DNA of 64,000 bases from Thermothelomyces thermophilus ATCC 42464 (Eukaryota; Ascomycota; Sordariomycetes; Sordariales; Chaetomiaceae). The stretch lies in contig NC_016475.1 in NCBI RefSeq assembly GCF_000226095.1, forward strand, positions 310,001 through 374,000, read 5' to 3'. The notes below the pieces were generated by a model. It was not told the origin of the DNA, ran no database searches, and was given only the letters and a program-made list of their open reading frames with translations. Both the position numbers and the translations under genes were made by a program. Shown piece after piece: positions 47,509 to 58,200 of this stretch (within the stretch, counting starts at the first letter, position 1; every line of letters starts with the position of its first letter).

Positions 47509-48985
47509 TGCAGACGTTCAGAGAGCAAGTCGGGAACCCCTGATCGGTCTTGGATGTTGGGTGGAGACGGGCAAAATCGCGGGGAAAGGTTGAATCGGCG
47601 GTCACGTTGTGGCAGTCGATCACCTCGCACGCTAGTCGAGCAAACTATCGTAATCCTGAGCCAAAATGCTCGATGCAAAGGTCCATTGCCGTTGGTAGGA
47701 ATCGATCACTGATCGCTTTCGAGGGACAGCCCGTTGCCGAAGGCGCAGCTGCTCGGGGCCAGTTTAACGGTTCTGAGTGAAACCCGATTGATTGCCCAGA
47801 TCCACGGGTCACACACCCAAGTGGAGCTGGCTGTCGACAGATCCGAGAGGCGGGCTAGCGTTTGGGCAACCTGAATTGCGGGATTCCGATCAGCGGTTAG
47901 GTGTGAGAGGCTGTGTATTGCTAGAAAAGTTGAAAGAACGATTGCGGTTGTCGCCAGATAATACCTTGCGCAGAATGGCGGGGCAGAGGGAACTGAAACC
48001 CTCCCGATAAAAGGTGGGATTTGTTGTTGCTGCGCTTCATGCGTTCGGTTGACGCAGTCAAGCTACGCTAGGGCGATGAGAGCCGGTTACAGCTGGCAAT
48101 GCGCATTTGTCGGCCGCAGGGGCCAATGAGGGAGTGACATCATCCTTCTGACGGGTGCCCGACTGGGGTTTCTGGAGCAATGCACAAACCCAACCCAAGT
48201 CGGCACATTGTCAACAAGCAGCCCAGGGCACTGACCAAATCAGGCTTCGCGCCCCACCGCCTTGCATCTGACAACAGACACAAACAACGCAGAGCACTGC
48301 AAGTTAAGGGTCAGATTAATCAGATTTCGCAAACTCGCACTTCTTTTCCAAGCACTTTACGTGGCTTGGAATATCCAGTATTTTCGATCGATTTTGCAAA
48401 TCTGACGTGCGCAGTCTCCGGGAACCGTTTCGCAGACCTCGGCGACGGCAAAAGCCAGAGTCGCCCTTGACAATCGCTCCCGCCCTGCACCGACCGCCAA
48501 ACAAGAAATCTGAAGGCATCAAAGCAGGAAGCACACGACAACCGACTTCCAACAGCCTCTGGAACGTTCTCACCTCTCAACAAAGGCAACTTTCCCGTGC
48601 AGGAACGACCGCTACGTTTTCACGGGGCTTCCTCGACGTTGCGGTACCACGCTAGGAGCCCAATCACTGCACGCACTTGCCTGACCGGTTGATTGTATGT
48701 CCTCCCTCCCTCTCCGTCTTGCCGCCTCGCAGGCGTTCCACACGGTCGCTCGAGGACAGAGAAAATACCCTCGACCCTCCCATATGTCTGCCCGGCCCTG
48801 AATCCGATATGTGTGGCGCCAGGGGATCTTGTTGTTTCCGGATACTGATCGAGAGAACTGCCAGAATAGGCCGCAAGCAGCTACGCTCCGAGACTCCCAA
48901 TTCCACCAGCCACGGACAAGAACGGTTCTGCCGCAAGTTTGCAGGGGCACATCTCCCTTGTTCAATCTCCATACATTGGCCCAGC
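47509..48985. promoter_or_regulatory. Shared divergent promoter region of nudF and the Stu2/XMAP215 gene
   Basis: There are 1,477 bp between the two start codons. The region has pyrimidine-rich patches and ORFs on both strands, the longest (48612-49067, minus, 151 codons) running across the Stu2 start. None has a recognisable domain. It must contain both promoters and 5' untranslated regions. I could not identify specific operator sites. Confidence 0.55.
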
Positions 48986-51878
48986 ATGGCCGAAGAGGAA
49001 GACTATAGTTCTCTACCCCTGACAGATCGTTGGGTGCACAAAGTATGGACTCTGACAAATGTGGCATGAGACATGACGCGCTCGCTGACTGTTATTCTCC
49101 CCGGTAACAGGTATGGAAAGTTCGGAAACAGGCCTACGAAGAGGCCGCACAACAGTTTGAGAAGACCCCCGACGAGTACGACCCTGCTTTTCACCCCTTT
49201 ACACAAGACCCGAGCTTGTGGAAATCCGCCGCGGCCGACTCGAACGTTGCAGCACAGCAGGAAGGGTTAGCTGCGCTCTGTGCTTTCCTGAAGTTTGCTT
49301 CCAGCGATGCCGGTCTCAGGGCCCGTCACCATGCGGTGACACCCATTGCCGAAAAGTGCCTCACGTCCACCAGAGCCGCCACCAAGGCCTCGGCGCTCGA
49401 GGCACTGCTCCTTTTCATTGAGATTGACGTTCCCGGTCCTGTAATAGAGGAGCTTCTCCCCGTGCTGTCTAGCAAACAGCCTAAAGTCGTGGCAGCGGCA
49501 CTATCGGCTTTGACGCAAATCTATCACAACTACGGCTGCAAGATTGCCGATCCGAAACCGGTGCTCAAGATTCTGCCCAAAGTCTTTGGCCATGCAGATA
49601 AAAATGTGCGAGCCGAAGCTACCAACCTTGCCGTTGAGTTCTACCGATGGCTGCGCGATGCCATGAAGCCCATGTTTTGGAACGACTTGAAGCCAACGCA
49701 GCAGAGCGACCTCGAAGCCCAGTTTGAGAAAGTCAAGGCGGAGGGTGCGCCGAAGCAAGAGCGCCTGCTAAGGTCACAGCAAGCAGAAAAGGAGCGTGCC
49801 CCTGCCGGCGACGGCGGCGGCGACTACGAGGAAGACGGTGGGGAAGCTGAGGAACCAGTTGAGGTGGACGCTTTTGACCTTGCCGAACCGCAAGATGTCC
49901 TGAGCAAGGTGCCGAAAGACTTCTTCGACAACCTGGGTTCGTCAAAATGGAAGGAAAGGAAAGAGGCGCTCGACGCCTTGTATGCACTGGTCAATGTGCC
50001 AAGGATCAAGGAGGGCGATTTCAACGAGATCAACCGCGCTTTGGCCAAATGCATGAAGGACGCAAACATCGCGGTCGTCACGCAGGCAGCCCAATGCATC
50101 GAATTGCTGGCAAAGGGTCTGAGGGCAGGCTATGCCAAGTACCATTCCATGGTAATGCAGCCTATCATGGAAAGGCTGAAGGAGAAGAAGCAAAGTGTAG
50201 CCGATGCCCTTGGCGCCGCCTTAGACGCGGTGTTTCTTACGACCAGCCTGACCGAGTGCCTCGAGGATATCACAACGTTCTTGGTCCACAAGAACCCTCA
50301 GGTGAAGGAGGGCACCATGAAATTCCTCGTCAGATGCCTTCGGACAACGAAAGAAGTACCCAGCAAGCAGGAGATTGCGGCAATGGTCGAATCGGCTAAG
50401 AAGCTTTTAGCTGAATCAAGCGAGGGGCTTCGTTCGGGGGGGGCGGAAATTTTGGGAACCATCATGAAGATCATTGGCGAGCGGGCCATGAACCCTCACT
50501 TGGAAGGTCTCGACGACATTCGAAAGACGAAAGTCAAGGAGTTCTACGAGACTGCCGAAGTTAAGGCCAAAGACAAGCCGAAACCACCGCCTCCAGCAGC
50601 CCGTCCGCCTCCCGGTGGACCGAAGAAGGCGACAGGAGGGGTTGGTGTCAAGAAAGGGCCAGCTGGTGTGAAAAAGCCGGCTCCCGCCCCTGCCGCTGCA
50701 CCTCCAGCAGACCCTACACCCGCTCCTGCACCGCGGCCTGGCCCGGGCAGTAAACTTGGCATGCCCAAGCCAGCTGGTCTTGGCGGTCTCAAAGCTCCTC
50801 AGAAGCGGACGTTGTCAGGGCCGGCGCCGGCGCCGGCTTCACCAAAGAGACCAGCGCCAGCTCAGTCCCCTCCTCCCGCGGAAGACGAGGAAGAGCCTCC
50901 AATGTCGCCGCCGCCTGCCAAGCCCGCACCGCGCATCGGCCTTGGCCGTGGTGGTCTCGCTGGTCGTTCCCTCGCGAAGCCCGCTGCGCCGGCCGCCCCT
51001 GCTGCGCCGCCATCGCCAACACCCGCATCAGGGCTCACAGCTATCGAGCGTGCCGAGCTCGAGGAACTTCGCGATGCAAACGAGCGGTTGCTGAAAGCCC
51101 TGGAAGATGCCCGGCACGACCGTTCTAAGCTTTTGTCGGAAATACAAGAGCTCAAGAACCAGAATGCGAGCCTTATCGAGGACCATACGAGGGATGTGCT
51201 CTCCATCAAGGCGAAGGAGACACAATTGGTTCGGGCTCGAAGCGACGCCGAGGCAGCCGAGCAAACCAACGAGCGGCTACGGCGCGAGCTCGAGCGGTTG
51301 AAGCGTGCGTTGAGCAAGGCCGAGGCACTCAACGCGGCTGCTGGTTCGGGTAGCCCCGGCTCTCCCGGCAGCTTGGGATTTAGGGCAATGAGCCCGACAC
51401 ATGATGACTTTTACCGTGACGCATCCAACGCGAGTCGGAATCGGATGAGCATGGCCAGCACGCTCAGCGAGGAGAAGGAAAACGGGGACGGCATGCCTCA
51501 CCCGTGCACCAAGCTCAGCCCGGAGCTTAGGTACGGAGGCAGAAACGCAAGCAGCGGGCGCGGTAGTCCGGCAAGGGGGTTCAGACGGGAAGTTAGTGTG
51601 GAGGAGAAGGAACCGCGGAGCGTTGATATGGGCTATGGTGGCTACAATGACCGGGCCGGCAGCAGGGCTAGTAGCCGGACTGGTGGCCGAGACACACCCT
51701 CTAGCATGAATACATCAGCAACATCCGGAATGGAGAGCTGGAAGAGAGCGGCCGAGGTGACAAGTCAATTAAAGGCTCGGATCGAGCAGATGAGGGTTCG
51801 TTCTCTTCGAATCCCCCCGTTTGAGCATTCGTTGCTAACAGCAAACACCAGGCCAGACAGGCCAGTAGGCCGCAGTAG
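48986..51878 (+). CDS. Stu2/XMAP215/Alp14-type microtubule polymerase (TOG-domain protein)
   Basis: Three exons: 48986-49042, 49111-51795 and 51852-51878 (introns 68 and 56 bp), 922 residues. TOG1 starts with RWVHKVWKVRKQAYEEA and covers about residues 15-230. An acidic linker is followed by TOG2 from about 275 (DFFDNLGSSKWKERKEALDALYAL) to 500. A Pro/Ala/Lys-rich basic region of about 160 residues follows, then a coiled coil (ELEELRDANERLLKAL to ERLRRELERLKRAL), a Ser/Gly/Arg-rich tail, and the C-terminal helix ESWKRAAEVTSQLKARIEQM. The final intron is supported by a GCTAAC branch site and CAG acceptor, giving the short end ARQASRPQ. Reading through it would add 87 residues of non-protein-like sequence. 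The family recruits tubulin to growing plus ends and to spindle poles. Head-to-head with nudF. Confidence 0.93.
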
Positions 51879-52518
51879 GGTGGCCGTGCCGCTGGCGAAA
51901 ATGCATCTGGCATTCTCGAGATCTACCTGTCTTCGCGAGATCCACCTCCATACAAGGCAGGCTGACTCCGTATTAGAGGCTTCCGTGGCGGAGTGCGTCT
52001 TCCCAACGGATCTCGGTTCTTATCGGATTCCGTTTCCAAGGCGTTGGTTGGGATAGGAGCCATACCCCTCTTATGTACCTTTATCCCCTGTCTTGGTCTT
52101 ACCTGCATCTCATGCACCTTTTATAATAGCATGGGTATTACTTGTGTGTGTATAGCTCTAGCTCTTCTAGAAGTGTGCGGATATGCTGCTGGAGTTGAGT
52201 TGTATCAACAGTGGCTGGCATTTGGTGTTGAATCAGATGATGAGGTCTGAGTACCCATGAGCATGTTAGATCTGAGCCGGCGGGCTCGAAAACTGGTGAA
52301 TGAGGACTCCGGAATCTGTACTCCATACAGGAAGTTCCCTACGGTGTGCCTAAAGCATGGGGAGCGGAGAGCGAGTCAATTGCGGAGTTTACCTCATTCG
52401 CAGTATTCCTTTTAGTTCTGCCATTCGATACTTATGATCCGAGTCTCCATTCAACTGGATGTTCCATCTTGCGTTTCATAATTTGAAAGCCAAAGCTCAG
52501 GTGGCAACAAATGAGAAA
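51879..52518. other. 3' flank of the Stu2-type gene
   Basis: No gene is recognised. The stretch contains TA-rich words around 52120-52180 that could serve the 3' end of the upstream mRNA. Short ORFs here have no domain. Confidence 0.45.
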
Positions 52519-52604
52519 GCGCGGTTAGTTCAGTGGTTAGAATTCTCGCTTCCCATCTTCTCTTGGAGTAGCGAGTGACCCGGGTTCGAATCCCGGATTG
52601 CGCA
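52519..52604 (+). tRNA. tRNA-Gly (anticodon CCC) with a 14-nt intron
   Basis: The acceptor stem GCGCGGT pairs with ATTGCGC, with two G-U pairs. The D arm is GTTC/GAAT. The anticodon stem CTCGC/GCGAG encloses TT-CCC-A, with a 14-nt intron (52556-52569) at the usual place one base 3' of the anticodon. The T arm CCGGG-TTCGAAT-CCCGG is perfect, and discriminator A is at 52604. The mature RNA is 72 nt before CCA addition. A TTTTT run follows within ten bases as Pol III terminator. Confidence 0.88.
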
Positions 52605-52607
52605 CAC

Positions 52608-52616
52608 CTTTTTGGT
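52608..52616 (+). terminator. RNA polymerase III terminator of tRNA-Gly
   Basis: A short T run directly after the tRNA 3' end fits a Pol III stop. Confidence 0.6.
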
Positions 52617-54101
52617 CCTTCCTCTCAAGAGCGCTGCTGGACATTCACATCCCCCGAATCGGATGGGCCGGTATTGTCTCGCCGCGAAGTGGCAGCTTCT
52701 GAATCGAGGGGCAGGCGTTAAAGCAGCTGGTTGTGCTAGTGCAGTTCAATCTCCTCGTTCAGCTCATTAGCAGGTTCTGTTGCAGAGGCTTCAAGATGCC
52801 AGTAACTAACTTGAGTCTGGAAAGGGATGTTGTCGGCTTTCGTTGGCGATATCTATTCGACTCCCAGGTCAGTGACCATCAATAACAAGGAAGATGTTGA
52901 AGAAACGTTCTGAAGACCGGACTGTCCGTGATCCTGTTGACGGAGAAGACATCAATGAAGACATCTATTATTGAACGGTGGAAATGGGATAGCCACGGGG
53001 AGTTCAAAACGGCGTGCGTGTCTCCTTGATGTTAGCCAAGTACATAGGGGTTAGGCATTCACCGCAAGGAGATAGTAGACTACACGGTGATGCCGTCTCC
53101 GCTCTTTTCATGACTTCTGATCTTCTCATCCGGTAGGCCTTCGACAGCTCTTACGCTGACCCTGGAATAAGGCGCACGAAACACCAACTGACAGGGCGCC
53201 CTGAGTTCGAGAAGTATTGTACGTACGGCCCCAGTATTCTGAAGGTATTCAAACCCTGTGCCCTCGGGTAGCACCCGAAGATATCGGGATCTAAATGTCA
53301 GAATGACTGCAGTGTGTACAAACATCCGGGCAGTTCGGTGGACCGTTCCACATGTTGTCTCTTATGCGTCGTGTTCTATACTACGAAGGAAGTAATTAAG
53401 CTGTTCGGGTTTTGTCTGCCGAGCCGCACCTGCGGGTCCAATCTAACTCGACCTTCGTGCTTAACGAACGCTTGCAGTGGTACGCCTTGTTTTTCTTGTT
53501 CATGGGAGGAGAGACACGGGGTCCCAGAAAGGAGTTGATTTCTTGAGACGGGCGGATTACACCCAAATGGATCTCTACCTCCTGCGTATTGTCGGCAACA
53601 AAGTGGTGTGCCTACAGGAAGGGCGACTTCGTAAATGGCGACTTTGTACTGGACCCAGTACGTAGCTTTGGTGCCTGATTCCCACCTGGGGTGTTCCTTC
53701 CCACCAAACCAGAGGGCACATGGTACTACGCACTACGTATTGGCCTGAAGAGATTCAAGAGAGAGCAGCATGAATTGCCTAAACGTAGTGCAGCGAAAAT
53801 TTCTCTGAGTGAGTGGAGAGAGCGCAAGAACCAATTCTCAATTGTAAGTACAAGAACTTAATAACACAGTATAGGATAGGTCGTTGCGAGATACGGAGTC
53901 CATGCTTTCCATGAGTGAGGGATCGCAGTGCGGGGCGCCGCTTGAGGTGGGGCCGCTTTTTTCAGTGGGCTGCCAGCCGCTGGCGCTAGCGCGGGTGGCA
54001 GGTGCTGCCGAGCATCGTAAATTCTTTTTAAAGATCCAGGACACGGGCACTGCCTTGGGCGGAAACTCAGCCACGATTTGCATCTGACAGGATCTCAGCT
54101 C

Positions 54102-54144
<43 letters not shown>

Positions 54145-55222
54145 AGATTCGGCGAGAGACACGCTGTTGCGTGAAGCTTGATTGCAGACTGCAAATTTCG
54201 GGTACCTTAGAATCTACCTGAGGTAATGGACGACCTCGCGCCGACACCCTAGTCACACGCCGACTACACTACCCAACTGATGAGCCGAATGTAACTGCAG
54301 GAGTGCCCGATGGGGGCTCGACGGGAGGACATGCAAGTCGGTGAGTTGCGGTGGCTGGTTAACGGAATAGGGTAGGCCGATTGAACCATGCCAGCGGTAC
54401 TCCGTATTTGGAAGGAAGCCGGGATATGTTTCCAACCTGGTCCATCTTCTTTTCGTCCCATCTTTTTGCGGTGACCCATTACACGGGTCCCTCTGGTAAG
54501 CTGCAACCTTCGTTCCTGCTCTCTGCATCCCTGTCGTTTCCGCACTTTTCATCCTCCTGCTGCGGCATGTGCTGCCCAGATCGGGCGATCCACCATCGGT
54601 TGTTCTGCAGGCCAGGGGCTGAGCTGGCTGAGCTTAGCCTAACCGGGTTCTGATTGGCTCTTAGACGCTGATGACGGGGCTCTGTACCACCACTCAAGGC
54701 TCCTTCTGCAAAGGCACAGTGCTAGAGCGTCGGCGTTGTTTACCAGGGGAGGCCTTGCAGAGCGGCGCGGGCGCGGCCATCGACCTCGACAAAGCTGGCT
54801 GCTACAGAGTACGGATTAGACTAATCAATCCGCACACTCTGCGCATCTGCCTCGGTGCCTGGCGCTCCATGTCGACCGCTTACTCTCTTCGCACCTCTCG
54901 CTCCGCTTGTGGTTCCTGAACACTCGGTTGTGGGGCTTTCTCACTCCCGACGGCACGCGCCAACCGGCGCCAACCTGCTGCTCGAGTTCCAAAGTCCCGG
55001 ACGGTTTGAGACCGGGCAGGGACCCATGTGCAGCCCAACCGCGAACCTCGTGCCAACAGCCGCTTCCTGCTGCGCCATGCGGCCCAGTGCCTGAGGGCCC
55101 CCAGCTTCGCTCTCCTTTGTTCGAGATACCCATTGGGCGTTAGGACTTGTTGTTTTGCTGTTAGTGATTTTTTTTCTTGGTGTATTTCCTAGTCAGCCCC
55201 CGCTTCCGGGGCGCCTGTCGCC
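52617..55222. other. 2.6-kb intergenic region without a recognised gene
   Basis: The ORFs on both strands are short and without domain features. A run of 39 T lies at 54105-54143. The last few hundred bases (about 54830-55222) are GC-rich, then pyrimidine-rich near 55140-55190, and probably hold the promoter and 5' leader of the NRPS-like gene. A small unannotated or non-coding gene cannot be excluded. Confidence 0.5.
54105..54143. repeat. Poly(T) run of 39
   Basis: An uninterrupted T run in an intergenic stretch. It may be a microsatellite or the tail of a minus-strand retroposed sequence, but I see no target duplication or coding remnant to decide. Confidence 0.85.
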
Positions 55223-58200
55223 ATGGCCGCCGGTCCAAGGCCCGCCCCGCCCATCGATGCTTCGACGTCCTGGTTGTTGTTGGAAGAAGAAACCACCGAG
55301 GCGCGCCTGTTGGTCCTGGTTTCCAAAGTACTTGGCATTAGCACGGACAAGGTTCTTCCACATGAGTCGTTTCGGGACCTGGGAGGAAACGAGCAGCTTG
55401 CGGTTGCGCTGAGGAAGGCTTGCATGGCTGCCGGGATGGACGTAAAGGTCAAGGATATCCTACGGTGCTCGACGCTCGCCGAACTGCAGACATGCATCAC
55501 GCCCTGCGCCCCGCAGAACCGACCCTCCGCGACCGACGCCGTCGAGCCCGTCATGATCGCACCACTCGAGATCCACCGAGCGAGTCGCATGTCCATCATG
55601 CCCGAACCGAAAGACGGGCAGCTGCCGAAACCGGGCCGGGCGAACAGAACAGACATTGAACGGGCGCTGGGGACAGAGGCCGAGGTTGGGAGGATAGTCA
55701 CGATACGGCCAAAGGCAGGCCCCCTCGATGGGAAACTGGTCGCCCTCCTGACGCTTTCGAGCGCCCAGACGACTCCGCGAAACCCGGCAGCGATCAATCT
55801 CATACCGCAGTCGCACGCCCTCTTTGCGGGAACCCAGGTGGCCCACCTCAAACGCGCTGCTGAGACCCTTCTTGCCCCCGAAGCCATACCGGATGTCTGG
55901 ATCGTTTTGGACGGAATGCCCCTCACCGAGGCTGGTGATATCGACCTGCGGCGATTGCGGACCTGGGCCCAAAACATGAACGAGAACGTCTACCACCAAG
56001 CACTGAGCTTGGAGCACCAGGAGTGTCTGCAAAGCCCGGAGACAGAAATGGAGAAATCAATACAGAGGCTGGTCAGTAAGGTGTTGGATATCCCGCAAGG
56101 GCAGATTGGCGTCAACTTCTCCTTCACTCAGCTTGGCGGCGACGAGATGACGGCTATGGAATTGGCTGCTCGGTGCAAGCACGAATCCATCTACATCAAC
56201 ACCTCCGAGGCCCTGGGATCCATGACATTGGCCGAACTCGCCGCTATTGCGGCATCTCGGGGCGGCCTGGCACATAAGTGGGACGAGGAGACAACAGGCT
56301 GTTTCGATCTCTCGCCGATGCAACATCTCTATTTCGACACGGCCATGGGCGGCGACCTGAAGCGGCGGCCTGTCCTGGACGGTAGCTATCGCTTTAATCA
56401 GAGTCTGCTGCTGCGGTTGAAGAAGCTCTTCTCCTTTAGTGACATATCGGCTGCCGTTGAGGCTGTTGTCGCTCACCACCCCATGCTCAGATCCCGCTTT
56501 GGCCGGGGTCTAAACGGGTGGGTGCAGAGAATCCTTCCCGAGGTCGCCGGCTCCTACACCTTGAGCCACAGTGCAGTTCAATCCGAGCGCGAGCTGGAGA
56601 ACATCATTGAGCGCACACAAATGTCGATCAACGTTGAGACCGGGCCCGTATTTGCGGTGGACTACCTCACCACTAATGATGGGCAACAGTTAGTGTACCT
56701 CGTTGCCCACCACCTCGCCGTGGACCTCCCTTCATGGCGGACCATCATCCACGACCTCGACGAGCTGCTGGAGCACGGAAGTCTTCTTTCCCAAAGGTCA
56801 ATGCCCTTCAACAAGTGGGTAGACCTCCAGAAGGCCGAGGCTCTGGGCCCGGATCCCGGGTCCCTGCTTCCTTTCGCCCTCCAGCCGGGTGACTACGCAT
56901 ACTGGGGCCTTCAAGACACTCCGAATACGTACGGAGACGCAGCCGAGATCGGTTTCTCGCTGAGCAATGAGCTCACGACGATCCTTCAGAGCTCTTGCAA
57001 TCAGGTTTTCAAGACCGACTCGGTCGACATTTACCTGGCTGCGCTCGTACTCTCATTTGCCCAGACTTTCCATGATAGACCCGTGCCCGTTGTCTGGAAC
57101 CAGGAGCACGGGAGAGACCCGATGAACCCGGACATGGACATTTCAGAAACGGTGGGCTGGTTCACATCGCTCTGTCCCGTCAGCATCAAGGCCGAGCCAG
57201 CGGACGACTTCATCAACGTCCTTCGCCATCTGAAGGATACGCGGCGGTCTATTCCCGCACGCGGTGCCCAGTACTTTGCCTCGAGGTTTTACCACTACGA
57301 CAGGGAGGACTTGGTCGCAAAAGACTGGCCTTTCGAGATCATTTTCAGCTATGCCGGCACCTTGCAGCATCTCGAGCGGGACAACGGGGTATTGGAGCAG
57401 CTTACTATTCCCGGCAGCACGTTAGCATCACCCACCTCAGATATCGGACCCAATGTTGGCCGCATCGCGCTGTTTGAGATCAGCGCCATGGTTGACCAAG
57501 GAAGCGCCAAGGTCAAGTTCTTGTACAACCGCTTCTCCAAGGACCAAGCGCGGATCAAGCAATGGGTGCAGAACTACGAACACGTCTTGCTCGAGGCCAT
57601 CGGCCGGCTGCGATATCACCCCCAGGAACTGACCCAGGCAGACGTTCCGCACCTCGACGTGACCTACGAAGGCCTCGACAAGTTCAATAAAGACCGTGTC
57701 GCCACCCTTCAGCTCGCCAGCGTTCGAGACGTCGAGACGATCTATCCGGTCACTGCTGTTCAGCAGAGCATCCTGATTAGCCAAGCGCAGCGGCCGGATA
57801 CGTGTTACTTGCACGCCGTCTACGAGTTTGCGTCCCCCAATGGCGATCCCATTGACATTTCCAGGATATGCACCGCGTGGACACAGGTCACCATGAGACA
57901 TGCGGCATTGAGAACCGTCTTTACCGAGAGCGTCACCGAAACCGGTCTTTGGGATATGGTCATCCTCCGCAGAACCTCGCCCGAGATGCTATTTATCGAC
58001 ACCGCGCCCGCCGAAGACCCCGTGTACGAGCTGAGCAACCTGCCGAATCTCCGGCCGACCCCGAGCAAACCACTACACAGACTCACTGTCTGCAAGGCGC
58101 CCACGAGGACATTGGTAAAACTCGATATCAGCACGGCGCTTTGTGATGTTAGTTCACCTCCTCCTAGGAGTGTGCCGTTATTCGCGGCTAACCGGGTTGC

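Noticed and set aside
48612-49067. Minus-strand ORF of 151 codons across the Stu2 start
   Set aside because: No recognisable domain, it overlaps exon 1 and intron 1 of the Stu2-type gene, and its composition looks non-coding.
51796-52056. Read-through extension of the Stu2 frame to 52056
   Set aside because: Splicing 51796-51851 (GCTAAC branch site, CAG acceptor) gives the expected short C-terminus and stop, while the read-through sequence is not protein-like.
55189-55977. Minus-strand ORF of 262 codons, and other minus ORFs at 60152-60973, 61614-62372 and 63065-63649
   Set aside because: They are antisense to the NRPS-like gene in GC-rich DNA, where stops are rare on both strands. No domain-like sequence and no start context.
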